The notes under the pieces: generated by a model
Told to the model about the DNA's origin: nothing
Databases searched by the model: none
The model's input: only the letters and a program-made list of their open reading frames with translations
Assembly (NCBI RefSeq): GCF_017599305.1
Contig: NZ_JAGFWR010000036.1
Span: 1 to 48,969 of the forward strand
Reading direction: 5' to 3'
From: Micromonospora antibiotica
GTDB taxonomy: Bacteria; Actinomycetota; Actinomycetes; Mycobacteriales; Micromonosporaceae
DNA length: 48,969 bases
Translations under genes and position numbers: made by a program
Part shown: one piece after another, positions 8,484-16,219 of the stretch
How positions within the stretch are numbered: position 1 is the first letter of the stretch
How the letters are laid out: each line of letters opens with the position of its first letter

Positions 8484-10244
8484 CTAGAACGGAATGTCGT
8501 CGTCGGCGCCGCCCGAGCCGACCACGGCGAACGGATCGATCGAGCCGGTGATCGAACGCAGCGTCTCCGACGGGGCGCGGCCCGCCTCGGACACCCGGGT
8601 CGCCCAGGCCGGGAAGGGGAACTCCAGGCACAGCGGGACCGGGATGTCGGGCTGGTTGACGAACATGGTGCCCGGCTTGGCCAGCAGGGCGCGTTGCCGC
8701 TGGGCCGGCGGGAGGAAGCCGTACTCCGGGCGGGACGCCTCGGCCGGGTCGAGCCGGCCGACCACCCGGATCGCCGAGTTGGTGACGATCCGCCGCTCCA
8801 CCTCGCTGGCCGTCTGCTGCGCGCCGACCAGGATCACCCCGAGCGAACGGCCCCGCTCGGCGATGTCGAGCAGCACCTCCTTGATCGGGGAGGAGCCCTC
8901 GCGGGGGGCGTACTTGTTCAGCTCGTCGAGGACGACGAAGAGCAGCGGCTTGGCGGTGCCGGACTTCTCCTTGCGTTCGAACTCGCCGCGCAGCGTCACG
9001 CCGACCACGAAGCGCTGCGCGCGGTCCGGCAGGTTGTGCAGGTCGACCACGGTGACCTGGGCGCTCTCGGCGGTGTTGATCGCATGCGGGCGGCGGGTGG
9101 CCAGGTCGCCCCGGATCAGTCGACCCAGGTCCTTCTTGCTGCCGATCAGCCGGCGGGCGAACGCGTTGACGGTGCCCAGGCCGACCGCGCTGCCCGCCCA
9201 GTCGCCCCGGGTCTCGTCGTCGTTGAGCTGCTCGACGACGTGGTCGACGAGGTCGGCGTAGGAGCCGAGGCGCACCCCGTCGACGCTGACCCCACCGTCG
9301 GCGGGCTGGGCGTAGCGGGCCAGGTGGGCGGTGACCGAGTGCACCACCATCGTGTACTGCTGGCGCTCGTCGTCGGCGTCGGCGAAGACGTACGGCAGGA
9401 GGCGGTCGGCGCAGAACTCGCTCAGCGTCCAGTAGAAGGCGTCGACGCCGGTGAGCCGGCTGCTCACGTCGGGGGTGCCGGAGGCGTCGCCGACCCGGGG
9501 CGGGGCGTACACCCGCACGTCGGGGAACGCCCCGGCGGCCAGCCCCAGCTTGGCGTACGCGGCCCGGGTGGGATCGTCGAGACGGGCGTTGGGGTGGTCG
9601 AGGAAGAGCAGGTCCTCGCCCTTGACGTTGAAGATCAGCGCCTTGGCGTTGACCGCGTCGCCGCCCAGCACCCCGGAACGGAACACCGAGTAGAGCAGGA
9701 AGGTGGCGAAGCTGGTCTTGGTGGCCACCCCGGAGATGCCGGAGATCGACACGTGTGCGCCCCGGCTGCCGTCGAGGAAGTCGGCGTTGAGGTAGACCGG
9801 GACGCCGTCGCGGCCCATCCCCATCGGGATGCGCCGTTCCATCCGGTCGAAGTGCAGCGCGCGGGCGCGGGCGTCGCCCTCGGCCCGGTAGACCGTCGCA
9901 CCCGGCGCGGGCGGCACGTACAGCTCGGGGTCGACCCGGGTGGTGGTGATCTCGGCGGCCTCCTGCACCTGGGCCGGGAGGGTGCCGTCGGCGATGGCGA
10001 AGACGTCCGACTCGAACTGGGCGCCCTCGTGCCGGGCGCGGACCTGGGTGACCACCCCGGCGATGGTGACCGGTTCCCGGTCGGGCAGGTCGCGCCGGGT
10101 GACCACCACGTCGTCGAGCTGGAGGTAGCTGCCCGGGGAGACGGCCGTCCAGAACTGCAACGGGGTGGCGTCGGCGGTGCCGAGCACCCGGCCGACGGGC
10201 TCGCCGGGGCCGTCGATCCGGCCGTCGATCCGGTCGTCGGTCAT
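8484..10244 (-). CDS. herA: HerA-type FtsK/HerA-superfamily ATPase with an altered P-loop
   Basis: A 586-residue ATP-binding protein. The N-terminal 100 residues form the small barrel (HAS-barrel) of HerA proteins, with VSPGSYLQLDDVVV and GVVTQVRARHEG. The core ATPase domain has a P-loop region HVSISGISGVATKTS at about 160-175. Walker B is LLFVVLDELNKYAP. A later GVILVGAQQTASEV and an Arg-containing segment (VTNSAIRVVGRLD) match sensor and arginine-finger positions of the family. The P-loop lacks the Gly before Lys and appears one residue longer than GxxxxGK(S/T). HerA is a hexameric translocase that drives NurA. The gene leads the row herA-sbcD-sbcC-nurA. Confidence 0.85.
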   Translation of the reverse strand: MTDDRIDGRIDGPGEPVGRVLGTADATPLQFWTAVSPGSYLQLDDVVVTRRDLPDREPVTIAGVVTQVRARHEGAQFESDVFAIADGTLPAQVQEAAEITTTRVDPELYVPPAPGATVYRAEGDARARALHFDRMERRIPMGMGRDGVPVYLNADFLDGSRGAHVSISGISGVATKTSFATFLLYSVFRSGVLGGDAVNAKALIFNVKGEDLLFLDHPNARLDDPTRAAYAKLGLAAGAFPDVRVYAPPRVGDASGTPDVSSRLTGVDAFYWTLSEFCADRLLPYVFADADDERQQYTMVVHSVTAHLARYAQPADGGVSVDGVRLGSYADLVDHVVEQLNDDETRGDWAGSAVGLGTVNAFARRLIGSKKDLGRLIRGDLATRRPHAINTAESAQVTVVDLHNLPDRAQRFVVGVTLRGEFERKEKSGTAKPLLFVVLDELNKYAPREGSSPIKEVLLDIAERGRSLGVILVGAQQTASEVERRIVTNSAIRVVGRLDPAEASRPEYGFLPPAQRQRALLAKPGTMFVNQPDIPVPLCLEFPFPAWATRVSEAGRAPSETLRSITGSIDPFAVVGSGGADDDIPF

Positions 10245-10686
10245 CCGCGGGCTCCGGTCAGCTGGTCGTCTCGGTCAGGGCGCACGACCTGCATCCTGCC
10301 CGAGGAGTGCGACAGGTTGCCACGCGACGCGGCGGACGCCACCGGTGGGCGGCAGTGGCGGCGACCCCGGGGAGGCGTACGACCGCCGATTCGGTGACCC
10401 CGGGGGAGTGTGCGGTCACCGACGGTCGAGATGTCGGGTGCGGGTGACCGCGTTTCGGCAGGTGGCGCGGGGTGACGGAAATACTCCGAAAAAATCTCGG
10501 TCCAGGGCGTGACAGAAACCGGCCGGTTGGGCTGAGAATAGCCACAGCCGACATCGAGGATCTTCTTCCTTCGGTGCCGGTTGTCACGCCCGTAACCTGC
10601 GGACACGTGACCGGCCCACGGTCCACCACCGGCGGGCCATCGTCAGTCGGCACCCCCCCGACTGTCCCTGTGGAGGCAGAACCCCG
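10245..10686. other. Divergent intergenic region between the HerA-like and M4 protease genes
   Basis: No convincing gene. It contains a perfect 12-bp palindrome AACCGGCCGGTT at 10517-10528, between a weak -35-like GTGACA (10509-10514) and a -10-like GAGAAT (10534-10539; spacer 19). These could serve the plus-strand protease. An A-rich patch (10485-10500) lies upstream. A minus-strand frame of about 120 codons crosses the region but has no protein-like character. Confidence 0.4.
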
Positions 10687-12228
10687 ATGCGCCGAACCCC
10701 CCTGATGAGCAGCCTCGCCACGGCCGCTCTCCTGGCCACCGTCGTCACGGTGCCCACGGCGGCCACCGCCGCACCCACCGGTACCGCCGACCCGTTCACC
10801 CGCGCGGTCGCCCAGCTCAAGGCCCACTCCGGTGCCGGCCTCGCCGCCGACGGCCAGACGTTCACCCCCCGCAACGTGGTGACCGACGCCGACGGCACCG
10901 AGCACGTCCGGCTCAACCGCTACTCCGACGGTCTGCCCGTCCTCGGCGGCGACCTGGTCGTCCACCTCGGCAAGGGCGACTCCTGGCGCGGCGCCACCCA
11001 CCGCCTCGCCAACGCCCCGCAACGCGCCGCGAAGGCCAAGCTCAGCGAGGCCGCCGCCAGCAAGATCGCGTACGCCGCGTCGACCGCCACCGGCCGCTCC
11101 GTGGCCGGCGCGCAGCTCGTCTTCGACGCCGGTGACACCGCGACCACCCTCGCCTACGAGGTGGTGGTCGGCGGCACCCACGCCGACGGCACCCCGAGCG
11201 AGCTGCACGTGCTGGTCGACGCCACCACCGGCGCGGTCCGCGACTCGTGGGAGGGCGTGCAGCGGGAGGGCACCGGCAACACCTTCCACTCGGGCACGGT
11301 CTCGGTCGGCAGCAACCTGTCCGGCAGCACCTACCAGCTCGCCGACCCGGCCCGGGGCAACCACCGCACCTACGACCTCAACGGCAAGACCACCGGCACC
11401 GGCACCCTGGTCACCAGCACCAACAACGTGTTCGGCAACGGCACCCTGACCAACCGGCAGACCGCCGCCGCCGACGCCGCCTTCGGCGCGCAGAAGACCT
11501 GGGACTACTACAAGAGCGCCCACGGCCGCAACGGCATCCGCAACGACGGCGTCGGCGCGTACAGCCGGGTGCACTACAGCAGCAACTACGCCAACGCGTT
11601 CTGGCAGGACGCCTGCTTCTGCATGACCTACGGCGACGGCGGCTCCGGCTGGTACCCGCTGACCTCGCTCGACGTGGCCGGGCACGAGATGACCCACGGC
11701 GTCACCAGCAACACCGCCGGGCTGCGCTACAGCGGCGAGTCCGGTGGCCTCAACGAGGCCACCAGCGACATCTTCGGCACCCTGGTCGAGTTCTACGCGG
11801 CCAGCGCCAAGGACCCGGGCGACTACCTGATCGGTGAGAAGCTGCGCAGCACCGGCACCCCGCTGCGCTACATGGACAAGCCCTCCAAGGACGGCAAGTC
11901 GGCGGACTGCTGGAGCAGCTCGGTCGGTGGCCTGGACGTGCACTACTCCTCGGGCGTGGCCAACCACTTCTTCTACCTGCTCGCCGTGGGCAGCGGCACC
12001 TCCTCCTACGGCACCAGCACGACCTGCAACGGCACCACCGTCACCGGCATCGGCAACACCAAGGCCGGCGCGATCTGGTACCGGGCGCTGACCCGCTACA
12101 TGACCACCACCACCAACTACAAGGGCGCCCGCACCGCGACCCTGTCGGCCGCCACCGACCTGTACGGCGCGACCAGCACCGAGTACAAGACGGTCGCCGC
12201 CGCGTGGGCGGCCGTGAGCGTCAGCTGA
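10687..12228 (+). CDS. Secreted M4 (thermolysin-family) metalloprotease
   Basis: A 513-residue preproprotease. A signal peptide (about 1-26, ending TAATAA) is followed by an FTP/PepSY-type propeptide (to about 190) that folds and inhibits the enzyme. The catalytic domain carries the zinc motif HEMTH at about 334-338 and the third ligand in GGLNEATSDIFG about 20 residues later. The C-terminal domain has the substrate His region (DVHYSSGVANHFFYLL). It would act as an extracellular neutral protease. GGAGG lies 8 nt before the ATG. Two perfect hairpins follow the gene. No C-terminal accessory domain is present. Confidence 0.95.
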   Translation: MRRTPLMSSLATAALLATVVTVPTAATAAPTGTADPFTRAVAQLKAHSGAGLAADGQTFTPRNVVTDADGTEHVRLNRYSDGLPVLGGDLVVHLGKGDSWRGATHRLANAPQRAAKAKLSEAAASKIAYAASTATGRSVAGAQLVFDAGDTATTLAYEVVVGGTHADGTPSELHVLVDATTGAVRDSWEGVQREGTGNTFHSGTVSVGSNLSGSTYQLADPARGNHRTYDLNGKTTGTGTLVTSTNNVFGNGTLTNRQTAAADAAFGAQKTWDYYKSAHGRNGIRNDGVGAYSRVHYSSNYANAFWQDACFCMTYGDGGSGWYPLTSLDVAGHEMTHGVTSNTAGLRYSGESGGLNEATSDIFGTLVEFYAASAKDPGDYLIGEKLRSTGTPLRYMDKPSKDGKSADCWSSSVGGLDVHYSSGVANHFFYLLAVGSGTSSYGTSTTCNGTTVTGIGNTKAGAIWYRALTRYMTTTTNYKGARTATLSAATDLYGATSTEYKTVAAAWAAVSVS

Positions 12229-12232
12229 TCCC

Positions 12233-12268
12233 GGTCCGGCGGCGACGGCTCTCCGTCGCCGCCGGACC
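12233..12268 (+). terminator. 16-bp perfect hairpin after the M4 protease
   Basis: GGTCCGGCGGCGACGG (12233-12248) pairs perfectly with 12253-12268 around CTCT. It starts 4 nt past the protease stop codon. Confidence 0.85.
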
Positions 12269-12280
12269 GTCGCGTTCATC

Positions 12281-12322
12281 CGCGGGGCGTGGCCACATCG
12301 GACGGTGTGGCCACGCCCCGCG
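12281..12322. terminator. 17-bp perfect hairpin, second in tandem
   Basis: CGCGGGGCGTGGCCACA (12281-12297) pairs perfectly with 12306-12322 around an 8-nt loop. It lies between the convergent protease and reductase genes and could terminate either one. Confidence 0.75.
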
Positions 12323-12450
12323 TCGTGCGGGTCCCGCCCCGCCGGTCGACCGGCCGGGCCGTCGCACCCGGGCCGGACGCGGCGGCGTACCCCCGGCTGC
12401 CTGTGGTGTCGGGCGGCGCGCGCCCGGCGGACCGCCGCGGGGTGCCGGCC

Positions 12451-13236
12451 TCAGCCGGCGGGTGCGGCCCCGGCGGACGGCGTGTCCGCCGGATCGCGGG
12501 CGTAGCGCAGCATGAGCACGCCGTCCCCGGCGGCCAGCGTGTGCCGCAGCGGCAGCGGCCGGGGCGGACTGTGCGGCCCGGCGGTGATCCGCCCCGGGCC
12601 GGCTCCGGCCAACAGCGGGGCGACGGTCAGGCAGAGTTCGTCGACGAGGTCGGCCGCGGTGAGCGCGCCGAACAGGTGCGGACCACCCTCGCAGAGCAGT
12701 TGCCCCAGTCCGCGTCGACGCAGCGCGGCCAGGCCGGCGGCGAGATCGACGGTGTCCCGGCCGACCCGCACCAGGTCGACGGCGTCGGTGAGGCCGGGCG
12801 GCGCGACGGCCGTCTCGGTGGTCAGCACCAGCGGGCGCACCGGGGCGTCGGCGAAGGCGGCCTGCGCCGGGTCGAGCCGCAGCGACCCGGAGACGACCGC
12901 CAGCGTGGGGTACTCGGCCAGGCCGTGCGCGCGTCGCCAGGCCCGCCGTGGCGCACTCAGCCGGATCGCCCGGTAGCCCTCGTGCCGCAGCGTGCCGGCA
13001 GCCACCAGCAGCCCGTCGCAGAGCATCCGGAGCAGACCGAAGACCCGCTTGTCCGGGGCGCCGGACAGCCCGGCGGAGTAACCGTCCAGGGTGACCGCAC
13101 CGTCGGCGCTGGCGACGAAGTTGACCCTGAGCCGGGGGGTGTCGGCGCGGGCGTAGAGCGCGGTCAGCGCGGCGTCGTCCAGCGGACCGGTGGCCGGCGC
13201 GGGCCAGATCCGCCGGATCGGGATCTCGTCGCTCAT
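12451..13236 (-). CDS. RibD C-terminal-like pyrimidine reductase family protein
   Basis: A 261-residue protein of the RibD C-terminal/dihydrofolate reductase-like fold. Family features are NFVASADGAVTLDGYSAGLS near residue 38, DKRVFGLLRMLCDGLLVAAGT, and the late LLCEGGPHLFG motif that binds NADPH. True RibD reduces the ribosylamino-uracil intermediate of riboflavin synthesis. This stand-alone actinobacterial form has no deaminase domain and no rib neighbours, so its substrate is open. The ATG at 13236 overlaps the stop of a small upstream Cys-rich gene (ATGA), which sets the start. Confidence 0.85.
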   Translation of the reverse strand: MSDEIPIRRIWPAPATGPLDDAALTALYARADTPRLRVNFVASADGAVTLDGYSAGLSGAPDKRVFGLLRMLCDGLLVAAGTLRHEGYRAIRLSAPRRAWRRAHGLAEYPTLAVVSGSLRLDPAQAAFADAPVRPLVLTTETAVAPPGLTDAVDLVRVGRDTVDLAAGLAALRRRGLGQLLCEGGPHLFGALTAADLVDELCLTVAPLLAGAGPGRITAGPHSPPRPLPLRHTLAAGDGVLMLRYARDPADTPSAGAAPAG

Positions 13237-13352
13237 TCGCCGGCCGGACCGGTGACCACGGGGGTGGGCGCGGGGGTACGGTGCTGGCAGTCGCACCACG
13301 TCCGGCCGGGGCAGTCGTCGTGCCTGCGCTGCCGGCACGCTCGGCAGATCAT
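13233..13352 (-). CDS. 39-residue Cys-rich, zinc-ribbon-like small protein
   Basis: A short frame reads MICRACRQRRHDDC at its start, then PGRTWCDCQHRT, and ends PVVTGPAGE. It holds Cys residues at 3, 6, 14, 20 and 22 plus His at 11 and 24, a spacing that could bind one metal ion. Its stop codon overlaps the start of the RibD-like reductase (ATGA), which implies translational coupling. I do not recognise a named family. The Cys spacing, the coupling and the position argue that it is real; function is unknown. Confidence 0.6.
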   Translation of the reverse strand: MICRACRQRRHDDCPGRTWCDCQHRTPAPTPVVTGPAGE

Positions 13353-13440
13353 GCGGGCAGCCTATGCGGTGGGACGGACGGCTGCCGGCCACCCTCGGCT
13401 CTTACCGCCGAAGGTGTCCGCGCCGGGTCAGCACACCGGG

Positions 13441-13540
13441 CGGGCGGCCGGTGCGGGCCCCCGGTGGCTGTTCTCCCGGCCCGCACCGGTCGGGCGGCCG
13501 GTGCGGGCCCACGGTGGCTGCTCTCCCGGCCGGCACCGTC
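13441..13540. repeat. Two tandem 50-bp repeats, each with an internal hairpin
   Basis: Units 13441-13490 and 13491-13540 differ at only a few positions. Each starts CGGGCGGCCGGTGCGGGCCC and ends in a C-rich half. In the first unit CCGGTGCGGGCC and GGCCCGCACCGG can form a 12-bp stem. They lie in the 477-bp region between the Cys-rich gene and the ceb operon. Confidence 0.8.
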
Positions 13541-13638
13541 GTCGCCCGAGCGGGTCGGGGCGACCAGCCCGCTGCGTCACGTCCGGCGACCTGCGTCCCG
13601 GTGGTGGAGGGGCATAAACGCGATACCTGGTAACGATC

Positions 13639-13652
13639 TGGGAACGCTCCCA
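13639..13652. promoter_or_regulatory. CebR-type operator, upstream box
   Basis: TGGGAACGCTCCCA closely matches the palindromic TGGGAGCGCTCCCA bound by CebR in streptomycetes. It ends 8 nt before the -35 element of the ceb promoter. Confidence 0.85.
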
Positions 13653-13660
13653 ACGGTCTA

Positions 13661-13689
13661 TTGACACCCCCGACACCTCCCGGCAATCT
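13661..13689 (+). promoter_or_regulatory. Predicted ceb operon promoter
   Basis: TTGACA (13661-13666), a 17-nt spacer and CAATCT (13684-13689) resemble a housekeeping promoter. It lies between the two CebR-type boxes and about 140 nt upstream of cebE. Confidence 0.7.
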
Positions 13690-13691
13690 CA

Positions 13692-13705
13692 TGGGAGCGT
13701 TCCCA
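13692..13705. promoter_or_regulatory. CebR-type operator, downstream box
   Basis: TGGGAGCGTTCCCA begins 2 nt after the -10 element and would cover the transcription start, a roadblock position. It is 53 bp from the upstream box, centre to centre. Confidence 0.85.
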
Positions 13706-13829
13706 AGGGCGTGGTGCGGATCACCCGCGGCCACCTCCGACGGACCGGCGGCAGACGTCGGACCGGCCCGGGACATGCAACGGCACCCCCACCACACCAA
13801 CCCAGCCTCACCATCGAAAAGGGGTCAGG

Positions 13830-15122
13830 ATGAGCGTCACCACGCGGCGTAACCGTTTCGCGGTCGCCGCCCTGGCCGCGGTCACCGCCATCGGCGGTCT
13901 CGCGGCCTGCGGCAAGGACGATGAGGCCAAGGAATCCGGCGGCAAGCCCAGCAAGCTGGTCGTCGACACCTTCGGCGAGTTCGGATACGACGAGATCATC
14001 AAGCAGTACGAGAAGGACACCGGCATCAAGGTTGAGCTGCGCAAGACCGCGCAGCTCAACGAGTACCGGCCGAAGGTGGTCCGGGCGCTCGCCACCGGCA
14101 AGGGCGCCGCGGACGTCACCGCGCTCGAAGAGGGCATCCTCAACGAGTTCAAGACCAACCCGGCCAACTGGGCCGACCTGGCGCCGTTGATCGCCGACCA
14201 CAGCAAGGAATACCTGCCGTGGAAGTGGGAGCTGGGCAAGGCGGCGGACGGGCGGCTGATCGGCCTGCCCACCGACGTCGGCAGCCTCGCGGTCTGCTAC
14301 CGCAAGGACCTGTTCGCCGCGGCCAAGCTGCCGACCGAGCGGGACCAGGTGGCCGCGCTCTGGCCGGACTGGAACGCCTTCATCGAGACCGGCAAGAAGT
14401 ACCGCGCGGCCACCAACAAGGGCCTGATCGACTCGGTCACCACCGCGGCCAGCGCGGTCATGGTGCAGCAGGGCGGTGACCTCTTCTACGACAAGGAAGA
14501 CAACGTCGTCGCCGACAAGAGCGCGGCCGTGAAGACCGCGTGGGAGACCTCGGTCGCGATGGCCGACGCGAAGATCTCCTCGAAGAGCGCCACCTGGTCG
14601 CCCGAGTGGTCGGCCGGCTTCAAGCAGGGCACCTTCGCGGCCACCTTCTGCCCGTCGTGGATGCTCGGTATCGTCGCCGACAACTCCGGCCCGGAGAACA
14701 AGGGCAAGTGGGACGTGGCGCCGGTTCCCGGCGGCGCGGGCAACTGGGGCGGCTCGTGGCTGGCCGTGCCGGCCCAGAGCAAGTTCCCGAAGGAGGCGGC
14801 GAAGCTCGCCGAGTACCTGACCAACGCCAAGAGCCAGGTCGAGGCGTTCAAGCTCAAGGGCCCGCTGCCGACCAACCTCGAGGCGCTGAAGAACCCGGAC
14901 TTCACCAGCTACACCAACGAGTACTTCAGCGGTGCCCCGACCGGCAAGATCTTCGGTGGGAGCGTCGAGAAGATCCAGCCGCTGCACCTCGGCCCGAAGC
15001 ACCAGGCGATCAAGGAGAACGCGTTCGAGCCGGCCCTGCGCTCGTACGAGAACGGGCAGTCCCCCAAGGACAAGGCCTGGGAGCAGTTCCTCAAGGACGC
15101 CAAGACCCAGGGCGCCTTCTGA
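13830..15122 (+). CDS. cebE: Cello-oligosaccharide-binding lipoprotein CebE
   Basis: A 430-residue substrate-binding lipoprotein of an ABC sugar importer (bacterial extracellular solute-binding family 1). A signal peptide with a lipobox ending GGLAAC precedes the acylated Cys28. The mature part has the two-lobe family pattern, with VDTFGEFGYDEIIKQYEKDT near the N-terminus and GGSWLAVPAQSKFPKEAA in the second lobe. By position with cebF, cebG, bglC and a LacI regulator it would bind cellobiose or cellotriose. No ATPase gene is present, as in other Ceb systems that share MsiK. A hairpin follows the stop codon and may set a higher level of this gene than of the permeases. Confidence 0.9.
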   Translation: MSVTTRRNRFAVAALAAVTAIGGLAACGKDDEAKESGGKPSKLVVDTFGEFGYDEIIKQYEKDTGIKVELRKTAQLNEYRPKVVRALATGKGAADVTALEEGILNEFKTNPANWADLAPLIADHSKEYLPWKWELGKAADGRLIGLPTDVGSLAVCYRKDLFAAAKLPTERDQVAALWPDWNAFIETGKKYRAATNKGLIDSVTTAASAVMVQQGGDLFYDKEDNVVADKSAAVKTAWETSVAMADAKISSKSATWSPEWSAGFKQGTFAATFCPSWMLGIVADNSGPENKGKWDVAPVPGGAGNWGGSWLAVPAQSKFPKEAAKLAEYLTNAKSQVEAFKLKGPLPTNLEALKNPDFTSYTNEYFSGAPTGKIFGGSVEKIQPLHLGPKHQAIKENAFEPALRSYENGQSPKDKAWEQFLKDAKTQGAF

Positions 15123-15141
15123 TCACTGCACCACCACCGGC

Positions 15142-15172
15142 GGTGGCGTCCGGGCATGTCCCGGGCGCCACC
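15142..15172 (+). terminator. Hairpin between cebE and cebF
   Basis: GGTGGCGTCCGGG (15142-15154) pairs with CCCGGGCGCCACC (15160-15172) with one G:U pair around CATGT. It starts 19 nt past the cebE stop. It is likely a partial terminator or mRNA-stabilising stem inside the operon. Confidence 0.6.
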
Positions 15173-15240
15173 AATGGCGTCCCCCCGTTCCACGTACCGC
15201 CCGCCTCACCGGCCCCGCCGGAGCCGGGAAAGGACCCCGC

Positions 15241-16209
15241 ATGAGCCTCTCGGCCACGACGGCGCCGCCGTCGCCCAGCGCACCACCCCCCACACCTCCC
15301 CGGCGGCGCAGCCGGGCGATCACCCTGAACCGCCTCGACCTGAAGCTCTCGCCCTACCTCTACATCGCGCCGTTCTTCGTGATCTTCGGCATCTTCGGGT
15401 TCTACCCGATGCTGCGTACCGCGTGGATGTCGCTGCACGACTGGGACCTCATCGGCGACCACAGCTTCATCGGGTTCGACAACTACACCCGGCTGTTCAC
15501 CGACGAGTACTTCTGGAACGCCACGATCAACACGTTCGGCATCTTCATCCTGTCGACGATCCCCCAGTTGCTCCTGGCGCTGTTCCTGGCCACCATGCTC
15601 AACCGCACCTTCCTGCGGGCCCGGACGCTGTTCCGGATGGCCATCTTCATGCCCAACGTGGTCTCCGTCGCCGCGGTGGCGATCGTCTTCGGGATGCTCT
15701 TCCAGCGCGACTTCGGTCTGATCAACTGGGTGCTCAGCCTGGTCGGCGTCGACGCGGTCGACTGGGACGCCCAGAAGTGGAGCTCCTGGACGGCCATCGC
15801 CTCCATGGTCAACTGGCGGTGGACCGGCTACAACACGCTGATCCTGCTGGCCGGCATGCAGGCCATTCCGAAGGACCTCTACGAGGCCGCCGCGATCGAC
15901 GGCGCGAACCAGTGGAAGCAGTTCTGGCGGATCACCCTGCCGATGCTGACCCCCACCTTCGTCTTCGTGGTCACCCTGTCCACCATCGGTGGGCTCCAGC
16001 TCTTCACCGAGCCGCTGGTCTTCGGCAACGGCAACATCATCGGTGGCGACCAGCGCGAGTTCCAGACCCTGGCGATGTACATGTACGAGCTCGGTATCGA
16101 GAACCTCAGCTCCGCCGGCTACGGCGCAGCGGTGGCCTGGGCCATGTTCGTCATGATCGCCCTGGTCTCGCTGGTGAACTTCCTGCTCGTCCGCCGTTCG
16201 GTGAAGTGA
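15241..16209 (+). CDS. cebF: ABC sugar permease CebF
   Basis: A 322-residue inner-membrane permease of the MalF type. A Pro-rich cytoplasmic N-terminus (1-45) leads to six predicted membrane segments, the first at YLYIAPFFVIFGIFGFYPML. The ATPase-docking EAA loop is EAAAIDGANQWKQFWRITLP at about 217-236. It pairs with CebG to carry cello-oligosaccharides delivered by CebE. The ATG at 15241 was chosen because the upstream part of the open frame overlaps cebE and lacks protein character. Confidence 0.92.
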   Translation: MSLSATTAPPSPSAPPPTPPRRRSRAITLNRLDLKLSPYLYIAPFFVIFGIFGFYPMLRTAWMSLHDWDLIGDHSFIGFDNYTRLFTDEYFWNATINTFGIFILSTIPQLLLALFLATMLNRTFLRARTLFRMAIFMPNVVSVAAVAIVFGMLFQRDFGLINWVLSLVGVDAVDWDAQKWSSWTAIASMVNWRWTGYNTLILLAGMQAIPKDLYEAAAIDGANQWKQFWRITLPMLTPTFVFVVTLSTIGGLQLFTEPLVFGNGNIIGGDQREFQTLAMYMYELGIENLSSAGYGAAVAWAMFVMIALVSLVNFLLVRRSVK

Positions 16210-16219
16210 GGACCGCGCC

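Noticed and set aside
10241..10606. Minus-strand frame of about 120 codons ending in an overlap with the HerA-like start
   Set aside because: The overlap looks like coupling, but the sequence is Arg/Pro-rich without protein motifs, and the region carries promoter-like features for the opposite gene.
13237..13392. Longer start for the RibD-like reductase at 13392
   Set aside because: The added 52 residues are translated across the Cys-rich gene in another frame and lack protein character; the ATG at 13236 overlaps that gene's stop.
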